From Beroe forskalii (lineage: Eukaryota; Ctenophora; Nuda; Beroida; Beroidae): a stretch of DNA of 64,000 nt. The notes beneath the pieces were generated by a model that saw only the letters and a program-made list of their open reading frames with translations, was not told where the DNA came from and did not search any database. The stretch's first letter is position 1. Each line of letters opens with the position of its first letter. The stretch spans positions 62,001-126,000 of the forward strand of contig WFMF01000376.1 of NCBI GenBank assembly GCA_011033025.1, read 5' to 3'. Of the stretch, positions 57,312 through 64,000 are shown piece after piece. The position numbers and the translations under genes were made by a program.

Positions 57312-57710
57312 GACGACACACCTGCGACAAACTTGCGATACACCTGCGACACAACTGCGACACACTTGCGACACACCTGCGACATACTTGCGATACACCT
57401 GCGACACAACTGCGACAAACTTGCAACACAACTGCGACATACTTGCGACACACCTGCGACAAACTTGCGACACACCTGCGAAACACTTGCAACACACCTG
57501 CGACATACTTGCGACAAACCCGCGACACGCCTGCGACACACCCGCGACACACCTGCGATACACCTGCGACACAACACAAACATAAACAGGTGTGTCGTAG
57601 TTGTGCCGTAGGTGTATCACAATAACAATAGAACTAACGTTTGAGTTGTGTCGAAGGTGTGTCGTAGATGTGTCGTAGGTGTGTCGTGTGTTGCAGGTGT
57701 GTCATCGCAA
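57312..57710. repeat. CGACACACCTG minisatellite with inverted part
   Basis: 57312-57575 holds many imperfect 11-12-bp units (TGCGACACACC, TGCGACAAACT). 57590-57710 holds the complementary form (GGTGTGTCGTAG), so the transcript would fold back. A much shorter version precedes the second GPCR at 61140-61215. Open frames in the array are repeat artefacts. Confidence 0.85.
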
Positions 57711-58172
57711 TTCCCTCGCAAGAGTCCAAAATTTGCTGACGTAACAAAACTTACGTACATAAAATGAAATAAAAGTCGAAAATTTGCTGACGTAACAAAA
57801 CTTACTACATTAATGAAATAAAAGCTTTGCCCGAAATCTCAAATTACAGCGAACCTACGAACTGATCATCACACGTGAACCTACGTGTATACGGTGGAAG
57901 GAACTTTAATGAGTTGTTATTGATCTTCGTGATTTCTAATTTTCCTATATCATATGGGGTTGGTAAATTAGGCGCATCCATGCAGGAACAGTGGACAACG
58001 AGAATTGTGCGGCAGGTGCAATTCTTGTTTTGCCTTTTTGCAAGCAAAATCTTAACATTGTAAATCTAGGATGCCGAGATAGTGAAATACTGTGGTATTG
58101 TTGTATCCTTTTCCCAGTATTAGCTATCCTGGTCAGTTCTAGTTGCTACTCAGTGAAGTCTTTGGATGATTA

Positions 58173-58335
58173 GGGATCGTTCACATATTACATAATCACC
58201 TAGAGGGGGGAGGGGGTTTCCGAATGATTACGTTACATGTTATTGTAACAAATACAACTACTGTAAACTTGATTACGAGGGGGAGGGGGGGTTGAAATCG
58301 GCCAAAAATTTATTACGTAATATGTGAACGATCCC
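58173..58335. mobile_element. PIF/Harbinger-like MITE, 163 bp
   Basis: GGGATCGTTCACATATTAC and its complement form the ends, flanked by TTA on both sides. A 3-bp TTA duplication fits PIF/Harbinger. The duplicated segment has an uninterrupted site near 61668-61690. A short similar word, AGGGATCGTTCACATTATTATG, lies at about 9803-9828 in the X-box gene and may be a relic. Confidence 0.75.
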
Positions 58336-58652
58336 TTAATTTATTATTGATGAATCATTTCTCAAATTACGTGCTAAGGCTGCAGATGAAGCAATAATAG
58401 AAATTGTCCTAGCAGGGCTTGAAATTGGTGCTTGAGAACAGACTCAGCTCTTTCACGTGATGCAGCGTCATCATCCAGAACTCCTGAATCACATTTCTTT
58501 CGCCATACTAGTTGCAGCACTAGTTGGGTTCGTTGATGCGCCTCTTTTATTTCCAACCCTCTTAAGTTCTTAGTTAGCTTCATCATTTCGTAGTACCTAT
58601 TACTCTACTAGCCGGAATCTGGATACCCCTGAAAACCTGATAAACAGGCCTA

Positions 58653-59708
58653 ATGAACGTCTCCTTCACCAACTACACTGAGTATGGCATCCACAACCAG
58701 GCCGCCCGCTACTGCTGGATCTCATACACGATCTTTACCATCCTGTCCTCCTTCCTGGGGGACTCCATAATCCTTGTGGCATCCATCAGGTACGATGCCT
58801 TCAAGCTACACAAAGCCATTGTCACCATCATGCAGCACATGGCAGTGTGCGATATCGTCAACTCATTCAACACTGTCCTCTTCCTTGTTAATCTCATTTC
58901 AGAACGGAATAATCTGGGGTCCTTCCTATGCAGAGTTAGGGGCTATTTACCCTACTACTCCTACCCGGCTAGCTTCTACTTTACAGCTGCCCTAACCACC
59001 ATCAAGCTCCTCATAGTCCAGTACCCGATGCATGCTCATCTCTGGACTAAATCCAAAGCTCATATCGTCTGTGGAATCAGCTGGATCTGTTTCCTAGCAG
59101 CTCCTATTCTCTTTCTTGTTATTGATAAAGATGACGTGCAATTCAATAACTCACTATACAGCTGTGTCTATGGCTTTTCAGCGGGAGCTTGGACAATCTG
59201 GAGACCCGTTTTAAGCAGCTTAGCGTCAGTGGTACCAAACATCGTTGTAATAGTAACCACTGCATGGCTCATAGTGATTGCCGCCAGAGTAGCGAATCGA
59301 GGGGTTGATAAGATAAAATGGCAAGGTCTGATGACAGTCATTGCAACAGCTGTGGTGTACTGTCTGTCTGTGCTGCCAGTAGGGCTTTTCTACATATTGG
59401 GGCCGTTCATCCAGGACCCTATGCTCTACGTTCACTTCCGTAGAGCAACCCATGCCATCCTTAATATCAACGTCATGACTAATTTCTTCATCTACAGCCT
59501 CACAGTGCATAGTTTCAGGGAGTTCCTGAGGCAAAGAACAGCACTTATTTGGAGAGCAATCTGTGGGGAAAAAGGAGGAGAGGCTAAGATATCTGGTGTG
59601 AGAGGAGAGAAAACAACTTTTACAGCAGAGAAGAAAGCAAAATCCGCTACTGCGGGGGAGAAGGCTGGGTCAACTGCCGGAAAACAGAGATCTGAAACTC
59701 AAGTTTAA
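58653..59708 (+). CDS. Rhodopsin-like GPCR, copy 1
   Basis: An intronless 351-residue seven-helix receptor. The N-terminus has two glycosylation sites (NVS, NYT). Helix 1 has GDSIILVASIRY; helix 2 has AVCD (conserved Asp). A Cys opens helix 3 (FLCRVRGYLPYY), which ends IVQYP where DRY is usual. The extracellular loop-2 Cys is in LYSCVYGF. Helix 7 ends NVMTNFFIYS, a variant of NPxxY. The C-tail is Lys/Thr/Ala-rich and ends KQRSETQV, a PDZ-ligand-like tail (T-x-V). The ligand is unknown; I cannot assign a subfamily. A paralogue with 29 residue differences (counted by eye, about 92% identity) lies at 61984-63039. Confidence 0.85.
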   Translation: MNVSFTNYTEYGIHNQAARYCWISYTIFTILSSFLGDSIILVASIRYDAFKLHKAIVTIMQHMAVCDIVNSFNTVLFLVNLISERNNLGSFLCRVRGYLPYYSYPASFYFTAALTTIKLLIVQYPMHAHLWTKSKAHIVCGISWICFLAAPILFLVIDKDDVQFNNSLYSCVYGFSAGAWTIWRPVLSSLASVVPNIVVIVTTAWLIVIAARVANRGVDKIKWQGLMTVIATAVVYCLSVLPVGLFYILGPFIQDPMLYVHFRRATHAILNINVMTNFFIYSLTVHSFREFLRQRTALIWRAICGEKGGEAKISGVRGEKTTFTAEKKAKSATAGEKAGSTAGKQRSETQV

Positions 59709-59954
59709 AGACTGAAGTCTTTCCAAACGCAGTTCTGCGTTTTGTTGACCAAACAACATTACAATATAGTTTGATTGGATCTTCTTTGTGCTCTTATAGA
59801 ACTTAATTTTTTCTGGGGACATTTGTTTTGATAATTTTAGAAAAAGATATCGATGGATCATGAAGCACCTTTAACTCTTTAGAATCAAAAAATATAAGAA
59901 AGTTGCTTTAAATTTTAAAAATCTAAAAAAATAAAAAGATAGGTTATAACTCTA

Positions 59955-60374
59955 TGATAATAAAACAAGTTTTTAAGTAACCAAAAGTCCCAATGCTGAA
60001 CACACAATCACACTATCTGTCTAGCTGCCTCGGCTTTTTACAGCCATTTAAGACGTAGTATACCTGGTAGAACGTATTCGAAACCTAATATCACAAAAAG
60101 TTATATTCTGGCTAAATATCGTATATTAATTTAGAAAATAATCAAAATAATTTCTCTAACTTTTAAAGTATTTTGATTATTTTCTAAATTGATATACGAT
60201 ATTTAGCCAGAATATAACTTTTTGTGATATTAGGTTTCGAATACGTAACTACTGTTCTACCAGGTATACTACGTCTTAAATGGCTGTAAAAAGCCGAGGC
60301 AGCCAGACAGATAGTGTGATTGTGTGTACAGCATTGGGACCTCCGGTTACTCAAAACCTTGTTTTATTATCATA
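59955..60374. repeat. 420-bp long hairpin
   Basis: Arms of about 200 bases (from TATGATAATAAAACAAG inwards) are near-perfect inverted copies around a centre near 60162 (TCTAACTTTTAAAG). It interrupts the 3' flank of GPCR copy 1 and is absent from the matching place after copy 2. It is probably a foldback MITE; a transcript would be a long dsRNA. Confidence 0.85.
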
Positions 60375-60584
60375 CTCTGTATTTTATGACGACAAAAGAC
60401 CTTGTAAGGGCTGCTACACCCAAAATCACTTGCTGGGGTTCTGAAAGCCATCGGATATCAAACTTGTTTGTTGCCCTTTTGATCAGGTTAAAACTGTGAA
60501 ACTAACGATAACTGTTTCTTCAGTTTTCTTAAGTGTGTTTTACGAGGAAATATTTTCTACTTTTCTAGAAATCATTGGTTGTGC

Positions 60585-60770
60585 ATTTCTCAAGTATCAT
60601 TTTTTCCCTCTCCAAATTGCCTTTTTCACATAAAGGCAAATCAGAGGGTTAGTGATGGACGTGGTTTTGAGGATTATGAGAGAATTTGTGTATATTACCT
60701 TTATCTGCACTGTTAAATCTGAAATGTGCCTGGAATTTGAAGTGGGAGAAATTTGTCATAATGTGGGGGA
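60585..60770 (+). repeat. Dispersed repeat, copy 2
   Basis: Matches 955-1130 and 63345-63535 (TTTTTCCCTCTCCAAAT, then GGACGTGGTTTTGAGGATTATG and GAGAATTTGTGTATATTACC). Confidence 0.6.
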
Positions 60771-61139
60771 TTTTTTTTGAAAACGAAAAATAAATTTACA
60801 CGATGTATTTACATGGTCACATGTTCACATAAAAATGGCTTCGTCAAATAATTACTAAATGTAAGCTTCGTTTCACTCAATGCCACAATCACTACCTAAA
60901 ATGATATTATCTCTTTTTCTGAGGCTCCTGGAACCCCTAATATAAAATAGTAAAACCATTTGATAAACTAAAAACGAAAGTTTACAATATCTAAATAATT
61001 ATTATACAAAATCACTAGGTATATTGCTCTTTAGTTTTATGACTTATTTTATTACATCAATATTTACAAAATGTTTCAGCTAACTTACCCATTCCGCCCG
61101 TCACAAAAGCACTAATGAACCGTGTTCTACTATGCGTTC
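60771..61139. other. Spacer between duplicated segments
   Basis: AT-rich sequence without genes or clear repeats. Confidence 0.4.
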
Positions 61140-63300
61140 CGACGACACACCTGCGACATAACAGCAATAGAACTTACGTTTGATTTGTGTCGCAGGTGTG
61201 TCGTAGGTGTTTCATCGAAATTCCCTCACAAGAGTCAAAAATTTGCTGACGAAACAAAACTTACTACATAAAATGAAATAAAAGCTTTGCCCGAAATCTA
61301 AAACTCTAAAAAATTACAGCGAACCTACGAAACATGCGCGGCGTTCGTGAACTGATCATCACACGTGAACCAACCGGTATACGGTGGAAGGAACTTTTAA
61401 ATGAGTTGTTATTGATCTTCGTGATTTCTTATTTTCCTACCTATATCATATGGGGGATGGGAAATTAAGCGCATCTATGCAGGAACAGTGGACAACGAGA
61501 ATTGTGTCGGCAGGTGCAATTCTTGTTTTGCTTTTTTGCAAGCAAAATCTTAACATTTGTAAATCTAGGATGCTGAGATAATAAAATACTGTGGTATTGT
61601 TGTATCCTTTTCCCAGTATTGGCTATCGTGGTCAGTTCTAGTTGCTACTCAGTGAAGTTTTGGGCGTGATTAATTCATTAATGATGAATCATTTCTCAAA
61701 TTACGTGCTAAGGCTGCAGATGGAACAAAAGTAGAAATTGTCCTAGAAATTTTCCTGAAATTGGTGCTTGAGAACAGACTCAGCTCTTTCACGTGATGCA
61801 GCGTCATCATCCAGAATTCCTGAATCACATTTCTTTCGCCATACTATAGTTCCAGAACTTATAGTTGGTTTGATGCGCTTTTTTTTATCTCCAACCTTCT
61901 GAGTTAGCTTCATCATTTTGTGCCACCTAATATTCTATTAGCCCGGAATCCGGATACCTCTGAAAACCTGATAAACAGGCCTAATGAACGTCTCCTTCAC
62001 CAACTACACTGAGTATGGCATCCACAACCAGGCTGCCCGCTACTGCTGGATCTCATACACGATCTTTACTATCCTTTCCTCCTTCCTAGGGGATTCCATT
62101 ATCCTTGTGGCATCCATCAGGTACGATGCCTTCAAGCTTCACAAAGCCATTGTCACCATCATGCAGCACATGGCAGTGTGCGATCTCATTAACGCATTCA
62201 GCAGTTGTCTCTATCTTGTTAATCTCATCTCAGAACGGAATAATCTGGGATCTTTCCTATGCAGAGTCAGGGGCTATTTACCCTACTACTCCTACCCGGC
62301 TAGCTTCTACTTTACAGCTGCCCTAACCACCATCAAGCTCCTCATAGTCCAGTACCCGATGCATGCTCATCTCTGGACTAAATCCAAAGCTCATATCATC
62401 TGTGGAATCATCTGGATCTGTTCCCTAGCAACTCCTATTCTCGTCCTTGTTATTGATAAAGATGACGTGCAATTCAATAAATCACTATACAGCTGTGTCT
62501 ATGGCTTTTCAGCGGGAGCTTGGACAATCTGGAGACCAGTTCTAAGCAGCTTAGCGTCAGTGGTACCAAACATCGTTGTAATAGTAACCACTGCATGGCT
62601 CATAGTGATTGCCGCCAGAGTAACGAATCGAGCGGGTGATAAGATAAAATGGCAAGGTCTGATGACAGTCATTGCAACAGCTGTGGTGTACTGTCTGTCT
62701 GTGCTGCCAGTAGGGCTGTTCCACATATTGGGGCCGTTCATCCAGGACCCTATGCTCTACGTTCACTTCCGTAGAGCAACCCATGCCATCCTTAACATCA
62801 ATGTCATGACTAATTTCTTCATCTACAGCCTCACAGTGCAGAGTTTCAGGGAGTTCCTGAGGCAAAGAGCAGCACTTATTGGGGGAGCAATCTGTGGGAA
62901 AAGAGGAGGAGAGGCTAGGATATCTGTTGTGAGGGGAGAGAAAATAACTTCTACCGCAGAGAAGAAAGCAACATCCGCTACTGCGGGGGAGAATGCTGGG
63001 TCTACTGCCGGAAAACAGAGATCTGAAACTCAAGTTTAAAGACTGAAGTCTTTCCAAACGCAGTTCTACGTTTTGTTGACAAAGAACATTACAATATAGC
63101 TTTATTTGATCATGTTTACTACTGTTTATCTGTTCTGGGGAAATTTGTTTTGATAATTTTAGAAAAAGATATCAGTAGCATTTTCGATGGATCATGAAGC
63201 AAAATCAAAAAATATAAGAAAGCTGCGTTAAATTTTAAAAATCTAAAAGATTTTTAAAAGGTATTTAAAAACTGTGACACTAAAGATAACTCCACCCGTT
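61140..63300 (+). repeat. Segmental duplication, copy 2
   Basis: Corresponds to 57590-59950 but lacks the Harbinger-like MITE and the 420-bp hairpin, and has only a remnant of the CGACACACCTG array. Confidence 0.85.
61984..63039 (+). CDS. Rhodopsin-like GPCR, copy 2
   Basis: An intronless 351-residue paralogue of the receptor at 58653-59708, with the same start, length and PDZ-like ETQV end. Differences cluster in helix 2 (CDLINAFSSCLYL against CDIVNSFNTVLFL), helix 4 (IICGIIWICSLATPILVLV) and the C-tail. The N-terminus, helices 1, 3 and 6 and the VQYP and NFFIY motifs are identical. Both copies look intact. The clustered pattern fits diversification after duplication, or gene conversion sparing only some blocks. 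Confidence 0.85.
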   Translation: MNVSFTNYTEYGIHNQAARYCWISYTIFTILSSFLGDSIILVASIRYDAFKLHKAIVTIMQHMAVCDLINAFSSCLYLVNLISERNNLGSFLCRVRGYLPYYSYPASFYFTAALTTIKLLIVQYPMHAHLWTKSKAHIICGIIWICSLATPILVLVIDKDDVQFNKSLYSCVYGFSAGAWTIWRPVLSSLASVVPNIVVIVTTAWLIVIAARVTNRAGDKIKWQGLMTVIATAVVYCLSVLPVGLFHILGPFIQDPMLYVHFRRATHAILNINVMTNFFIYSLTVQSFREFLRQRAALIGGAICGKRGGEARISVVRGEKITSTAEKKATSATAGENAGSTAGKQRSETQV

Positions 63301-63344
63301 TCTTCAGTTTTCTTAAGTGTGTTTTACGAGTGAAATATTTTCTA

Positions 63345-63535
63345 GAAATCATTGGTTGTGCATTTCTCCAGTATCATTTTTTCCCTCTCCAAATCGCCTT
63401 TTTGTTTCACATAAAGGGTTTGGACGTGGTTTGGAGGATTATGAGAGAATTCGTGTATATTACCTTTATCTGTACAGTTAAATTTGCAATGTGCCCGGAA
63501 TTGGAAGTGGGAGAAATTCGTCATAATGTGTGTGA
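63345..63535 (+). repeat. Dispersed repeat, copy 3
   Basis: Third copy of the element at 955-1130 and 60585-60770. The 108-codon frame across it is not conserved in the other copies. Confidence 0.6.
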
Positions 63536-63656
63536 TTTTTTTTCTATCCGTTTCACCTATCTGTTCAAAAATGACCAAAAAAGTGCTGACGTATTATGTG
63601 ACAGCTCCCATAAAGTAATGTCTCGGGTTCGATATCAGCTGGCTGTGGGTGCTTAA

Positions 63657-64000
63657 CTTTCAGGGATTTCATCGTGTCGTCAGACATTGGTTAAACTCGC
63701 CCATCTTCACACTTACGTAGCATCTGAAGGTGATGCGACTTTGAACCCCCCCCCCCCCCGACTTTTTATCCCCCGACTTTTTACCACCTAGGGTACAGGT
63801 GCGACCTTTTATCCCCGTTCCAGCTTTGATGGGGATAAACAGTCGTACCCAACCGTAGAACTGCGACTTTTTACCCCCCCCCGATGACATTTCGAGGAGG
63901 AACTCACGTGATGCTATCTCGTTCGAGCAATGGTGAAAGGTACCAAGGATCGGATCATGATACGCATATAACGTTGAATCATGGTACTCATATACCTTTG
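63657..64000. other. C-run repeats, nothing coding
   Basis: GCGACTTTTTATCCCC-type words repeat around 63735-63885 beside C-runs. No gene seen up to the window end. Confidence 0.45.

Larger units (their letters stand above)
57590..59950 (+). repeat. Segmental duplication, copy 1
   Basis: From the GTGTGTCGTAG region to about 240 bases past the GPCR stop, this segment matches 61140-63240 in order with scattered changes (offset 3331 bases at the ATGs). It is a tandem duplication carrying the GPCR and its 5' flank. Confidence 0.85.

Noticed and set aside
57235-57625. Cys/Val/Arg-rich and Asp/Thr-rich ORFs in the CGACACACCTG array
   Set aside because: Frames arise from the short repeat and are not conserved in the shortened copy at 61140.

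Overview
The window is animal nuclear DNA. Its genes carry GT-AG introns with consistent phases (often phase 1), and the products are metazoan or opisthokont families: membralin, an UNC93-like transporter, ATPAF1, a HORMAD meiotic protein, a VHL beta-domain protein, a rhodopsin-like GPCR pair and an RIIa dimerisation protein. Compact genes, abundant MITE-like insertions, AT-rich spacers and an ancestral HORMA-PHD-winged-helix architecture suggest an early-branching, non-bilaterian animal (ctenophore, sponge or cnidarian). The clade cannot be fixed from sequence reading alone. All exon maps below were built by hand from splice signals and frame; for most genes the summed exon length is an exact multiple of three.

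Layout. 1-6939 (+) is the 3' part of a large ePHD plus multi-zinc-finger protein. 8425-21101 (+) is an unrecognised eight-exon gene with an RFX X-box just upstream; an UNC93-like transporter (11271-15554, -) is nested antisense in its 7.1 kb intron. After about 3 kb of empty AT-rich DNA comes an intronless membralin (24225-25919, +) and a divergent PPIL6-like cyclophilin (27188-28626, +). ATPAF1 (29201-37268, +) contains in its third intron a same-strand nested gene (30648-34798) for an RIIa-domain protein with a long Ser/Lys repeat tail, also behind an X-box. A 1.1 kb alternating purine-pyrimidine satellite (38219-39355) precedes the HORMAD gene (40830-46929, +). On the minus strand follow a VHL beta-domain gene (47698-48907) and a small TIR-domain gene (49082-52330). 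A secreted Cys-rich protein (55997-56500, +) and two tandem intronless GPCRs (58653-59708 and 61984-63039, +) close the window.

The most unusual observation is that several introns hold minisatellites whose repeat unit is the splice junction itself. The first UNC93 intron (13517-15403) is made wholly of two abutting arrays: about 32 copies of the upstream exon's end plus its 5' splice site, then about 17 copies of branch-point-like sequence, 3' splice site and the start of the next exon. The X-box gene (intron 1) and the cyclophilin gene (intron 2) carry arrays of their own 3' splice site plus exon start, and the TIR gene carries an array of its polypyrimidine region. This looks like a recurrent local process that multiplies decoy splice sites. 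I know of no named system that matches it, though my knowledge is not a literature search.

Functional themes: two genes behind X-boxes (probable cilium/flagellum genes), mitochondrial ATP synthase assembly (ATPAF1), meiotic chromosome axis (HORMAD), and membrane or secreted proteins. Mobile DNA is mainly non-autonomous: mariner-like MITEs, two hAT elements with 8-bp target duplications, a PIF/Harbinger-like MITE with an empty site in the paralogous segment, foldback elements, a tRNA-like SINE and a LINE ORF1 relic.
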